Shown piece by piece: positions 1-11,536 of a DNA stretch of 64,000 nucleotides. The translations under genes were made by a program, and so were the position numbers. Position 1 is the stretch's first letter; each line of letters starts with the position of its first letter. The stretch covers positions 7,564,001 to 7,628,000 of the forward strand of contig CM059625.1 in assembly GCA_030435675.1 (NCBI GenBank), written 5' to 3'. The notes beneath the pieces were generated by a model, which saw nothing but the letters and a program-made list of their open reading frames with translations, did not search any database and was not told the DNA's origin. Origin of the DNA: Steinernema hermaphroditum (Eukaryota > Nematoda > Chromadorea > Rhabditida > Steinernematidae).

Positions 1-631
1 AGTGTGGTTCTACGTCCCTTCCTGACTCCCCTTATACATCAAAAACAAGTGCTGTTCTCAGATATTTTCACGAGCACTGACATGATGCGCCTTCTTGAGT
101 TAATAGCGCTTGTACGCAAAAAAAGGATATTTGTTTCACGGCTTGGTGTAAGTCTCGGTCAAAATGATGTCGAACGCAGGGCGTTCGTGTGTCTAAAGTT
201 CCGCATCGTGCGAGCAAGAAAGTTTCTTTTGTTAGCAGAGTCCATGCAGAATCCGATTTGAAGGGTATTCAAATGGGCCGCTTAGAGTCTGAATGGCTCA
301 TCAGAGAGCACCATGAGCTCTTGATTGGAAATATCCGCAAAGTTTCTTGGAATCCAGTAGGCTCTCGATTGTTTTTGATACTTTTTAATCCTTCTTCTGT
401 TGCCTCGCTTGGCTGCATTTTCTAGAGAATATTGGGAGGAGGCGTTTTCCGACGATAACAAATTACCGTTTCTTTTTATGCGAAGCCTAGTACGTGATGA
501 GTAATTTATTCGCGTCTAGAAATCGAACTGCTATGCGTGAAACTTTATGGCTAATAGCCGTTTCGTGGCGTGAACTCTGAAGGTGAGCGATAAAGTGTTG
601 GCTCTGTACAGGTTAACGAGCACCGAGGATC
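1..631. other. 5' intergenic / upstream region, no gene recognised
   Basis: Short open frames exist on the plus strand (for example 4-261 and 189-425), but none shows a signal peptide, a domain or a convincing splice pattern. The last 100 bases should include the promoter or trans-splice region of the neuropeptide gene that follows. Confidence 0.4.
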
Positions 632-1057
632 ATGCAGTCGACGTTGTGTGCCCTCGCCCTTTGCTCCTTGGCAGCGGTTCTTCTTGCCGGCGAAGTAAGC
701 ATCTTTTGGAGGTTATTCCCAATGCAAATGTCCCTTCAGATCCCAGATCTCGAAGCCGAAAGCGCCGTCGCCTCTGCCGACAAACGCGGTCCACGGACAT
801 TCGCCTTTGCGAAGAGATACCCGATGTCGGGATTCGCGAAGCGCGACGACTCCGAGCTGCCAGCCGATTCGAATAACAATGATTTCGCCGAAGGACCCGA
901 AGAGCAGAAGCGCGGATGGAACCGGTTCGCCTTCGCGAAGCGCTCCATGCGCAACTTTGCCTTCGCGAAGCGCGCCGTCAGACCGTTCGCCTTCGCCAAG
1001 AAGTCGATGCGCAACTTCGCCTTCGCCAAGCGAGCGCCCTTCTCATCGTTTGCCTAA
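632..1057 (+). CDS. nlp-18: FAFA-type neuropeptide-like protein precursor (NLP-18/NLP-20 family)
   Basis: This is a precursor of secreted neuropeptides. An N-terminal signal peptide (about residues 1-20, Leu/Ala rich) is followed by a propeptide and short peptides separated by dibasic KR or KK sites. The peptides end in FAFA or GFA: GPRTFAFA, YPMSGFA, GWNRFAFA, SMRNFAFA (twice), AVRPFAFA and a terminal APFSSFA that runs to the stop. An acidic spacer lies between the second and third. No peptide has a C-terminal Gly, so none should be amidated. The FAFA ending is typical of C. elegans NLP-18 and NLP-20, which signal through CCK-like receptors such as CKR-1 (family knowledge). A 45-base intron with GTAAGC and TTCAG borders (695-739) keeps frame and has no stop, so spliced and unspliced mRNAs both translate; the spliced form joins AGE to IPDLEAES. 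The family call is firm; nlp-18 versus a paralogue is less certain. Confidence 0.85.
   Translation: MQSTLCALALCSLAAVLLAGEVSIFWRLFPMQMSLQIPDLEAESAVASADKRGPRTFAFAKRYPMSGFAKRDDSELPADSNNNDFAEGPEEQKRGWNRFAFAKRSMRNFAFAKRAVRPFAFAKKSMRNFAFAKRAPFSSFA
695..739 (+). other. 45-nt in-frame intron of the neuropeptide gene
   Basis: It starts GTAAGC and ends CCCTTCAG, and its length is a multiple of three with no stop in frame. If retained, it adds 15 residues between the signal peptide and the propeptide. The pyrimidine-rich CAG acceptor and the length are normal for nematode introns. Confidence 0.7.
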
Positions 1058-1187
1058 CCTTGTCCTCTCTGAAACGTCTCCCATGTCTCCGGGTAGATCT
1101 TTTTCACCACTTTCTACCAGAGAACACTGAGACTGTCCACTAGAAGGTTTACTGTGAAATGCTGCATTTTGTTCAGTTTTCACTCAT

Positions 1188-1193
1188 AATAAA
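1188..1193 (+). terminator. poly(A) signal AATAAA of the neuropeptide gene
   Basis: A canonical AATAAA lies about 130 bases after the stop at 1057, which gives a short 3' UTR. Confidence 0.7.
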
Positions 1194-1199
1194 ATGTAT

Positions 1200-1965
1200 G
1201 TGGTTTGTTGAATATCATCTGTCGCACTATTTATTTCGTTACCGAAAACCTACAGGTTTCCTCCGGGAAAATTGAAAAATGTTTACTTGAATGGACTCAA
1301 GTTAGAAAAAAGGACGTGAAGAAACGTATAATTCAATCATCAGAAAAACAACGAATTTTATCACAAAAACATCGAAGCTATACTTCCGGGATAAAAAAGA
1401 GATAAAAATCGGGACGTCGAAAAGGCTGTAATGCAAATAAAAAGGGTGATCTAATGAGGTCAGTTCAATGATTTAGTTAAGCTGGCGCTACATATAAGAA
1501 ATCAATTCACGTATCAGCGATGAGGCTTGCCACTCCTTGGGGCCGTATTCATAAAAGTGTGAAGGGTTTCACAGTTGCCTCACACTTGCTTTGACTTTTC
1601 TGCATTTTTATGACTGGAAAATGCAAGTGGTGTGCTCACCAATTAAAAGAAAAATTTTTCTTTCAGCACAAAAGATTTAACACCTACAGTAGGTGCATGT
1701 TCGACGGAGGTTGAAAGTTTGCACGAGTGGCGTGTTATCCAAAAAAGAATGTGGTCATCGACACAGAAAATAATTTTCGAAAGATCTTTGTAGTCTATTA
1801 GAAGACAGTATGTGTGCAGATCGCGACAGCGCCGATCTTTCTGCATCTCTGTGAGTCTCATTTTGTCGAATTTTCAAACGCCATCGTGTACTGATGAATC
1901 AATCAACGCAAAAAACAGTTAAGTATTCTAATTTCACCGGTGCAAACACAACAAAAACAACGGCA
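1200..1965. other. intergenic, convergent gene ends
   Basis: This separates the plus-strand neuropeptide gene from the 3' end of the minus-strand alpha2delta gene. It is A+T-rich and I see no supported gene. Confidence 0.4.
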
Positions 1966-4900
1966 TTATGAAACAACCCGCGACAAAAAGGACCCGGCTA
2001 TGCAGAGAACAGTGAGCAGGACGGAGTAGGAGGCGTTCGAGGAGGATGCCGGACAGTCGCGAGGGTTCTCATCCGGGTGGTTTCGGCTGTAGTCGAGATC
2101 GGGCCGACGCTTTCGGTACAGGGGAGAGGCGAGCTGGCAGTCGGGAATTCGTCGAGGGGCGAACGGGTCAATGCCTTTGAAGGTTTCGTTCTCCTCGCAG
2201 AGGCCCTCCACGAGAAGGAGACTCATGGTGATGCCACCGAACGGAACGACGGTCGCAGATCTAAAGCACAAAGAATGAGACTTATGAGTCACAAATTCGT
2301 TCTCTGATTCGCGTTTTCCAGACATCGTATGCGACGACATAAAAACAAATCCTATTTGTTTGAATAAATTGTTTCGGCCGCGATGTTTTGGCGGGACCAC
2401 GACACTCACAAGAATAAATGGCGTTTATAGAGTCTTGAGAAAGTTCTCATAGAGAGAACTACCAAAGAAAATTAAATCTGGCACCGACTTTGTAGATACG
2501 CTTTTCAGCTTTCATTTCTGTAAACCTTCTTAGAAAGGACAGTGTCTTTTCTTTCCAGAATTCTCCTTTTTGAACCGTTTCCACTTAGAAAGCGGCTGTT
2601 TTTGAAAATGAATTGTGCCAAGAACGGGAGGAAAATGACATAGCCGTAGATCGCTATGTTATGATTCATCGAAATAAATCATTTATTTTCCTTAACCAGA
2701 AAATGTGCGATAATAGATAACAGGCCGTCAGTTCGGTGAATAATAGACGAAATAATGGGCCAATTATAATTGAACGATAAATAATCCACGGGTTGTGGAG
2801 CTCTTCAGGGAGGTTTATCCTTTACTTTTCGTTCTCTACGACCTAGACATTCCAAACCTGTTTGATGACTTTTAAAAAAGTAGCGCTAAGGTCAAATACA
2901 CGTACTCCCTTTTTCGGTTCCCTCCGCCTTCAGCGTGTTTATTTGACTCACCGAGTGCAGTTTTCGTGATGAATTGTGACGGATATCGGTTTTGCAAGAT
3001 CTAGAGTGTGCTTTGTATATTCCATGCTGCACTGCTCCAAATGTTTGATCTTAGAAAACTTGCATATGTTTCCGACCATCACCGGCTGACCATCAGACGA
3101 ACGGATGCAAACATCCAAGAGAATCCTGGAAAGAAAAGACGCAGTTCCCTTCAACCAAATAAACACAATACCAGAGAAAAGTGTGCAGTGTGGATAACAG
3201 GCCTTTGGCGAGTGTTCGCAAAGGAGACCGCAGCGATGCACTGGTGGAGGTACTTATCGAATACGAGTTCGCATCGTCGGGCTTGCAATACTTCTGGTGG
3301 TCCACCCACGCGGAAGACTTGAGATGTCCTCTATTTGATAGTTCTTCGAAGAGAAATGAGTCCACGTGCGCTAGGTCACCGAGTTTGGAAGCACTCGATG
3401 CTACGACAAAGCCGTTCGAAGTCAGAAGATGACATTCTTTCCCTTTCTGCCAATTGATAATCGAATCTTCCTGAATTTAGACTACTCACCCTGAAGCACT
3501 CTTCCCATCCGTTGTCCTCGTGAGTTAGGTTGTACCATAAGTCGTTCACAAATTGGCTCTGCCACTGCACTCCGACGGTGGCCAAAAACTTGTCGTGACT
3601 TGCGTCTCGAATGTTCTCTTTAGCGATAAACGACCCTTCCAGGACGAAAGTCTCTAGCCTGTTACGGTCTCTGCTCTTTGGAATTCTGTTCTCTGTGCTC
3701 AGAGGTGGACCAAGCTCGGTTAATATTGGTTTGACTAGCTCAAAGTTACTAAAAAGCGCAATGGTCACTGAGATCCGAGAAGTAATAACCCACCATCTGG
3801 GGTAAAAAGCGGAAATTTTTCTCTGCGTAAAGACGAAGGAAGAAGTGTGCAGAGAGCTGAACGTTTCGTCCGGAAGGGCAGATGTCGCGCACGTTTGGTT
3901 TTCTTCCAGATCAGGCCAAGTGAGACTCCAAGAAGTGAGGATGTTCGTGAAGGCGTACGGTATTCGTCTGTTTTCAGCGCACCTCTCCTGGTTGGAAAGG
4001 TAGGCGTCGAGCCGATCGAGGTCTCCGTAAGAATCGAGATGGTCACCGCAGAGTTCTCTAAAACAGAATATGGTAGACTCGTATTCCTCCGTGAGTCAAT
4101 CAGATGGCCAAATAATTTGAGAACTAAACCTCTGCATTCAACAACTATGTAATGAAAACGTGTTAAATGGCATCGACACTTTTTTTGTATTTGACTTTTG
4201 CCTGCTCCAACTACTTCTATTAGAATCAGCTCGCTTTTTGAGATGACTCAAAATAACTCAAAAGCCAACCAAAGTTCCAGCAATCAAATGCCTAGATGTG
4301 AATCCCAGCTCGCATATTCAAAATTTTCTAAGTCCTGTGAAAAGACTCAACCATTGTGTAATATTTACCAAATTCTTCGGAGCTATTTGCAGACTTTTTT
4401 GCACATTAGGGGTTAAGATTGCCGAACGCCACTTGCCCAGCTGTTTTGACTCGAGTCAAATCGAGTGGATTTGAGTCCACTAGTGATTCAACTCGGCGTC
4501 AATTCCCCGGAGAACGAATTTAACCATACCTCTTTGGTACATAAAAGCCGACGAGATCCTTAAACGGTAGTGACGGCTTCTTCGAAGTATACTTAAGGGA
4601 GAGTACGGAATCGTCTTTTCTTCCTACATAGCCGACCACCAGTGGAGTTCCTTCAATGATCGAGCATCGGTATTCAAACGGTCCCTGAACGTAAATACGT
4701 TTTTATGTTCACTGTTCGACATTTACATCATCTACCACTTCACCACAACTTTTATCAATCATGGCTTGCCGGAAATTCCGGAACTGCTCCGTGGGACTTT
4801 CAATCTCTAACTAAAATTTCGCTATGATACGTTAACTTATCTATCGGATTACGATATCTGTCGTCTGTATCGAGTCCACCAGTCCCATCAGCTTGAGAAC

Positions 4901-7900
4901 TCTTTCGTCAGAACCGCCGAATTGGATTCTTCCACCTTTACGTGGTGGAACTCTCGTGTCGTAACAGGCTGTTCTCCGCACAGAATACACTTCTCGTGTC
5001 TAAAGGATAAAGACATTGGACGTCTTCTCAAGCGACCTTCTCACGGGAGTCATAAGTTTTGGATGGTACATGACGATGCCGTTGTTGTCGATGATAAACG
5101 AATAAATCTGTTCGTTGTTCGGGAGAAGCTCAGCGAGTTCGGTGAAGAGTATGTCGACTCCGGCAGCGCCAATGAAGCCATTGGTTCCGTTCACCATCAT
5201 GTTCAGGATAGGCATCGAAAGGGTGATTACTGGACCGATTCCTTGAGTGTCCATATATGGCGGAGACCTTAGTATATGGATGTTATCTTTTAGACCACAA
5301 AATAACGAATGAACGTTTTATGTTTTGTTTTGGTTTAGCTTTCCCGTTTGAAAGTGTTACATTTGAAAAAATGACTAAAATGTAGACACTCACCACGTGA
5401 TCGGTCTCTCTTGTGCGGAATCTTTGTCCTTGTAAGATAGCGCAAGGACCTCGGACAACGCTGTCAGATACGATCTCGACTGATGCTTCACGTCAGCAAT
5501 TGAGTCCACTATAGAGTACGTTGCGCCAGTGTTACACGAAATATAGTCGAGGATCGGCAGCTCGCCAGTACCGTAACCCATTGAGAATCCAAACACTCGC
5601 ACCTTAACATTTTTTTTTTGCTGAGTGTGACTGAACGTACACAGAGATACATACGATGTCCCCGGCTGCATCCTTTTCTCTCTGCACTAGATCGATGGGC
5701 CACTCTTCGATGCCGTCCGTGAAGATCATGATTATCTTGTGTCCTCCTGATCCTTTGCCCATTGTCTCACGAAGAAAATCCGACGCATTCAGCTGCCCCT
5801 GAGAGCATCGGTTGAGCTCCCTTCCGAGGAGTACCCTCAATCTCTACATACCTGTCTAAACATATTCAAGGTGTGGTTTAGAGCCGGTGACAATAGCGCC
5901 TGATCCCTTTCTTCTATTTTCTCCAGCTGATTTTGGAACATCTGAAATATATTTTACCCTGAGTGAAATCTTATACACCAGTTGATGACTTGGTTGTTTA
6001 TTTTGACCACGAACGTCGCTCCAATTTCTTCCATTCTTTTTTAAAATTAATGACTGGCAACGCATTAATTTTTTAATACTGATAGGATGGCTGCCTCCGT
6101 CTCTGATGCCGCCTCTGCCGCTGAAGCCAGATGAGAAGAAGCGACAATAGCGTGATTTTGTGCATTATGGGATATTTTGCACCAGTGATTCAAGAATGAG
6201 GAGGAAGATAACAACGGTAATAAACGCTGTGGCACTGCCGGGTGTCGTTTATGGTGCATTCTGAGACATTCAAGAAGTTCGTTCAATGACAAAATGCTTG
6301 TCTGCATGCAACGGTTGTAGTTTAGTTCGACTTCTACGAGACTTATGGATTAATTGATATCGGTGGAATATCTCCATGACCTCATTACTGCCGGAAACCC
6401 CTCCGCTTGTGCGTTTCCGGAGTAGCACATAAAGCGGGGCGAAATGGTGGCATGTCCCCCGATATGCGATGAATGTGGCCGTCCGACTAATTTTGTTTTG
6501 GGATGCGGACAAGACACACATACGCCTAAGCGAGTCCTGAGGCGGACTCCCGTCCAATTCGGACGAGCCACGCATCGTCGGGCCCGCCAGCAACTTTAGC
6601 ATGAAAAGGCGCGCAACGTCCGTAAAGGCAACAGCGCCCGATGTCTGCGCGCCAAAGATTCCTAATTACGTGTTTAAACGCCAAAATAAATGCTCCCTCG
6701 TGCTGCAAGTCTGCATGAAATGCGAAAATGAAGCAGACACAAATGGACCATGCGATAAGTTGGCGGTGAGGGGAAATTCCTAATGACTTACTCGCTTGTT
6801 TCGAGTGGTTGCTGGCAGGAACCCGTCAAAGCAGTGCTTCAGAACTAATTCGTGCCTACTACTGTACCACACGGCGTTGAAGTAGTCGTTCGGATTGAGA
6901 GTCGCTAGGACGTGCAGGATGGTCATTTTCGTGAGATGCTGCGTTTGACCCTTGACGCTACCGCTACTATAGCGCCAAAAAACATAAGAAAAGTGGCGCA
7001 AAGCAACACCTACAAGTCGATGAGGAAAAGTACGTCCTTCGGAGAAGACTCCGCTCCGATGAACCACTGCCGGTAACGGGGGTCGAAAAGGTCGAAAGTG
7101 ATGGATTCGGGTTCCACCAACCATCGAAAAGCTGTAATCTGTTCGTATAAATTCCAGCAAAATGGGCAACGTACACGGAAACACTCTCGAGAGCCCACTG
7201 TAGGTTCCAATGTATTGTCTGGACATAGCCAATCCGGAATCGTAGTTGTTTTTCAGAGTCTTTAGAATCCTCGGACTGTGTGTCCATGTGAAATCTCGTA
7301 TCACAGAGCTGTCTAAAGAGATCAAGATACAGAGGTTCTCGGTTGATCTGTACACTCACCACACACAAACGACTCTACGGTCACGTGAACTCCAGACACA
7401 AGAGATTTCTTTTGAGTTCTTGGCTGATGCGTTCTCAAATTTTGCTCGGAAATTAGCTGCCTGAATCGATCGCACTCAACGTCATCCTGAATTACAGGTT
7501 ACGTTATGTTTTCGCTGTTAGTAAATTCCCCATAAATTATGAATAGCGGTTTAGGTGCCGAAGCCAGAAATCCTTTTTTAGTCTGCCGTGGCAGCAAGCA
7601 TTGAGAATCAGGTCAGTCGGCCGTGAGGGGGCCAGTGGCCACCAAATAAAGGGGACAAGTGCTTACCACCAATCGATGCGAACTGTAAATGAGCGCTTGT
7701 GTTTCAGATTCCGCACTCGCGACAATCCGCTAAACCATGCGCTATTTAGGTGAACATCTGTCGAAACAATGTACCTTTATTGCCTTTGACCTGTTATCGA
7801 AGAAAGTTTGTATACTGTTCTGGAATTCTTGCGTTGTCTCGTAAAAGTCATGCGAGTGCACCTCGATCCACCCTTCCAGCTGCTTTTGCACGTCCTACAA

Positions 7901-8089
7901 GCAAGATTTCCTCTTGAGCTCTGGGACAACGTTTACCCTATGAACGTATTCAATTCGCGAGTGTGAAGCAAAGCTGCTTCTCAACTTGTCGGAAAAGCTG
8001 CCCATCGATTTGATCAGACTATCGTGTACAAGGGGTTCCCCTTGTAGAAGGCCCGTAAGGCCGAAGAACAGTGTCAGCCAATGCAACAT
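1966..8089 (-). CDS. tag-180: voltage-gated calcium channel alpha2delta subunit (spliced)
   Basis: This is an extracellular accessory subunit that raises surface expression of voltage-gated Ca channels. Exon 1 (8089-7937) encodes a signal peptide (MLHWLTLFFGLTGLLQG). Exons at 7775-7894 and 7360-7486 follow in frame. A VWA domain starts near 7030 with DVLFLID and, after an intron, SGS, which together give the DxSGS metal-binding (MIDAS) motif; it continues through MIMFTDG-like sequence (IIMIFTDG, about 5735) and RVFGFSMG. A Cache-type segment follows (5254-5000; SFIIDNNGIVMYHPKL), then the delta region with NGFVVAS (about 3400) and EQCSMEY (about 2990). The C-terminus has KRRPDL, HPDENPRDC and a hydrophobic end (SVLLTVLCIAGSF), which suggests a GPI signal as in other alpha2delta proteins. 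C. elegans has two such genes, unc-36 and tag-180; proximity to raga-1 and the samp-1-like gene favours tag-180 (recalled as T24F1.6 beside T24F1.1/.2). Some middle exon borders are unresolved. Confidence 0.9.
6270..6780. other. long intron segment of the alpha2delta gene, origin unclear
   Basis: Most introns of this gene are short, but the stretch between the VWA exons at about 6780 and 6065 is roughly 0.7 kb and more G+C-rich than its surroundings. Several overlapping open frames run through it on both strands (minus 6270-6602, 6350-6571 and 6526-6708; plus 6601-6783), yet none matches a family I know. It may be an inserted repeat or may hide a small exon. Confidence 0.35.
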
Positions 8090-8914
8090 GGGGTAACTGT
8101 CGAAAAGAAACTTTGAAATACAGCAAACTGAAAGACAATCGATTGAGGAGATGCGAGAGCGCGAAACGAGGGGCCTTCCTGGCTGAATTCATAAAGAGAG
8201 CGAGGCGCAAATCCAGCGAAGAGGCGCACACTTAGTGATAACTCAGAACGCGGCCTCTTTCAGGGGACCCCGAAAGAAGAGCGCGAAGCGTTGTATTCCA
8301 CGCATGTTCACGTGTTGACTCAGCAGAACCTCTGCTCTCGAAATTTGATTCCCTAGGGACTCTTCCGTGGACATCAGCTCGGCCTCTAATGAACAGCATA
8401 CGCGCGATTGTTTCCAGTGGGTCCTTAGCGCCGTTAAATGGCTAAAATGCAGAATTGTTGCGAACATCCCATGCATTCGCGGAATAAATAAACAATGAAC
8501 GAAAGAAGAATGCACAATGCCGAGTCCGTCCACTCATCTCAATCGCCAAACTTCACTAGACCAACAGAAAGCCATGGATTGTTATTGAGGAATGGGAAAC
8601 GAGCGGAATCATGATAGGCATCCTGATCGCCTCGAAACTTCCCTTCTGCAATTTCGGCTTCGGCCTAAAGCTTCACACCGCCTGGAGGCGGTCCTAAATC
8701 CTTTAGATTGACCGCTCAGCTGGTTGCGCGTTAGCCGAAGTGACGACGCTTTGTTGACATTTCAGTCAAATGCACCGACAAGACGCTGACATGAGCTCAA
8801 ATATTTAACGCACCACTGAAAATCTCCATTACTTTATCAAAATGACGTATAAGAATCGAAAATCACAAAAGCCAATTACACCAATGCACAGACACGATTC
8901 GACCAGCAATTGTG
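8090..8914. other. intergenic between alpha2delta and the SAMP1-like gene
   Basis: About 0.8 kb lies between two same-strand genes and probably includes the alpha2delta promoter. A perfect short hairpin (ACCGCC, loop TGGA, GGCGGT) sits near 8679. No coding region is recognised. Confidence 0.4.
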
Positions 8915-10344
8915 CTAGCGCTGTCGATCATAGTACATATACGCGAACATGGCAAGGTTTGTGAAAACACTAATTACAACCGCAGCAGTTATAAACATCG
9001 GCGTTGATCCAGACCATTGCGAATTTTGCTGGCTAACAGAAGTAAAAACCGACTGTGGAGCTCGCAAACTTCTTATCTTTGACGGAGCTTCTGATGGTGT
9101 ATATACGGAAGCACCACAGACTGGTGGATTCATCCAATGCCCATTCCTCTAGAAATGAAAAGTTAAGCATTATTAAAAGGAACTACTTACAACTGATGAA
9201 TTATAGCTTATTGAAGAAAATGGCCCTCTTCGCTTCTTGATTGCACTTCCAACCTCGTCCTCACTACCGAGTTTCAGTCCGCCAAAAATTCCATCAATTT
9301 CTTGTGTACACACGTCTTCGTCTTGGAGTTCGCTTTCAGGCAGTATTCCCTTCTTGACTACAGAAATTGGAGATCGTCTTCTTGTTGTGGAAGTATTTGT
9401 GGAGAACAAAGAAAACGACTCCCTCCGATTTTCAGTTTCGTTGTCGGCTCCTTGCTCCATTGATTGATGCCCGCCAAGGTTTCGACTAAGTTTTGCCGTA
9501 GATGTCACTCCTCGGTTGCGGAATCTGTGCTGTCGCTGCATACCACTTGCTATTACAGACTTCGGAGAGCGACGCACGGAAAGCTCCGGAGATGTGCATT
9601 CACTGGAGAGCAGGGATTCAGAATCCAGCGTCGTACACTGGGATATGGGTGTACTCGCGACAGAGAATGCGCTAAATGTCACAGTATGTTATGTAAGAAT
9701 CCTTACGACTAACCTTAAAACGGTATTCGGACGTTTGCGATGTTTCCGTTTTCGTGGTAAGAAGGTAACAGAGGCGGTAGTAATGCACAATATGCCAGCA
9801 ACAATGAAGCGGATTAAGTAGATATCAGGCACATTCCGTGACACGAAATGACATCCAGTCATGAAAATCCATGCTCCAATATTGAGCAAATCCGGAAGAA
9901 TTACACGCGCCTTGGTTGTGTACATAGCATAACAATGCATGCTGAGACCAATCACAGAAATCCATCCACCCTTAGAACTGACGAGCGGGAGCAATTTAAG
10001 AATTGCTGAGGGGTACACGATGTGAAGATCGAAGATAATCACTTCCGAGTCCATTTGCAGCTCATCAAAATAGGATGAGAAAAAGAAGAGAGCAAAAATA
10101 AAGGTTGCGAAGAAGCAGAAATTAGCAGGAAATCCGCTGTTAAAAAACAGCTTCGGTGTGCGTTCTTTTAACTTCGAGTGACGATTCAGAGTGTTGTCGA
10201 AGTCCGCACAAAGCGAGTCGATCTCTGTCTGGAAAAGCATGAATAAAGAAGAAAACGCATATATAGCAACTTACTTTGAACATCTGCATAATGTTTTAGC
10301 AAGATCCCCGACAACACTTTATGTCTCTTTTGCAGCACCAGTTT
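8915..10344 (-). CDS. SAMP1/TMEM201-like multi-pass membrane protein, 5' part unresolved
   Basis: Minus-strand exons encode a basic segment (KLVLQKRHKVLSG, 10344-10270) that joins in frame to IDSLCADFDN; a block with four to five hydrophobic helices (about 10130-9740) ending in a basic stretch (RKRKHRKRP); a long Ser/Thr-rich linker (9680-9190); and a C-terminal exon (about 9150-8915) with one terminal membrane helix (MFITAAVVISVFTNLAMFAY) and the tail YYDRQR. The layout of N-terminal helices, a disordered linker and a final helix fits SAMP1/TMEM201 inner nuclear membrane proteins, which link LINC complexes and the lamina. In C. elegans samp-1 lies beside raga-1 (from memory), as here. The zinc-finger N-terminus of that family was not found; a candidate first exon at about 11430-11370 is weak. 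The repeat element at 10461-11074 may separate the first exon from the rest. Identity rests on architecture and synteny, not on a diagnostic motif. Confidence 0.5.
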
Positions 10345-10460
10345 CTAAACGAAATATTAAATAATTCCTGCATACTATAAGCACCAACAAGTATAACACA
10401 CGCTATTACATACACCGCTTACTTTCTTACCTACAGCAGGTGTACCTTGCAAGCCTCCAG

Positions 10461-11074
10461 TTAAGGGTCAAATATAGTCTGCGCGACAGTGTCACGTAGC
10501 ATTGTAATTTGTGTCGCACAGTCGCGTAGCCGCGCGACGCACCGAAAACCTATCATAGTCTGCGCGACACGCAGAAAATCTATCATAGTCTGCGCGACAC
10601 GCAGAAAATCTATCATAGTCTGCGCGACTGTGCGACGCGTCGCGTAGCTGCGTGACACACGGAAAACCTATCATAGTCTGCGCGACTGTACGACGCGTCG
10701 CGTAGATGCGCGACACACGGAAAACCTATTATAGTCTGCGCGACCGTGCGACGCGTCGCGTAGCTGCGCGACACACGGAAAACCTATCATAGTCTGCGCG
10801 ACACGCTGAAAATCTATCATAGTCTGCGCGACACGCAGAAAATCTATCATAGTCTGCGCGACTGTGCGACGCGTCGCGTAGCTGCGTGACACACGGAAAA
10901 CCTATCATAGTCTGCGCGACTGTACGACGCGTCGCGTAGATGCGCGACACACGGAAAACCTATCATAGTCTGCGCGACCGTGCGACGCGTCGCGTAGCTG
11001 CGCGACACACGGAAAACCTATCATAGTCTGCGCGACGCGTCGGGCAGTCGCGCAGACTATATTTGGCCCTTTAA
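10461..11074. mobile_element. TTAA-flanked inverted-repeat element filled with a minisatellite
   Basis: TTAA at 10461 and TTAA at 11071 bracket terminal inverted repeats that read GGGTCAAATATAGTCTGCG from the left and, reverse complemented, GGGCCAAATATAGTCTGCG from the right. Between them lies an array built from a unit containing CTATCATAGTCTGCGCGAC and longer units that add a GACGCGTCGCGTAG segment. Period lengths alternate at about 30 and 58 bases. There is no transposase frame, so it is non-autonomous. TTAA duplications are typical of piggyBac-mobilised elements, but the TIR start is not diagnostic. It lies just upstream of the first clear exon of the SAMP1-like gene. Confidence 0.8.
10485..11040. 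repeat. minisatellite array inside the TTAA element
   Basis: The core ATAGTCTGCGCGAC recurs about a dozen times. Short units contain ACACGCAGAAAATC and long units contain ACACACGGAAAACC plus GCGACGCGTCGCGTAG. Whole blocks are duplicated: the run from 10580 to 10740 is almost repeated from 10820 to 10980, which points to higher-order amplification. Confidence 0.9.
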
Positions 11075-11536
11075 GACAACGAAATGCTCAAAATACCGTA
11101 TTCGAGTGTCACATCAATCATATCGTGTAAAGAGCCTTTAAACTGCCTGGCGTGGTGGTATGTCAAGCTTTGTTGAACGGTAAAACTTGAGCATATGTGG
11201 GTCTTGCATCAAAACTCCTTCATCGGCATCATCGATGGATGTTCACGCGGATTCCAGCCCACGTCAAGCTCTTTTTTCTGGTTCGGACTACCGGAATTCT
11301 TCCACACAACCCTGCATCCATCGCTTGTGCTATGAATTTCGCTTTGAGCTGTCCGAAATTTCATGTCGACTTACAGTTTTGCTCGTTCAACGACGGAAGG
11401 TTGTGCTTATCAACTTCAACATTTCTCATCAACACCTTACGCGTATTTATTATCAGTGTACACAAGACCATAACAGAAACTAGACAAAGCGTTCACGACA
11501 CTTAGAACAATATACAATAAGTGCTAAGTGCAGCTA

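Noticed and set aside
8700..8780. tRNA-like D-arm sequence (GCTCAGCTGGTTG) near 8715
   Set aside because: There is no T-arm GTTCGA box, no acceptor stem pairing and no anticodon stem at the right spacing.
10461..10950. Several open frames of 65-74 codons with repeats of TMIDFLRVAQ
   Set aside because: They are translations of the minisatellite array, with no start context or splice pattern.
10461..11074. CRISPR-like array
   Set aside because: Repeats and intervening segments are all variants of one unit in a eukaryotic sequence bounded by TIRs; there are no unique spacers.
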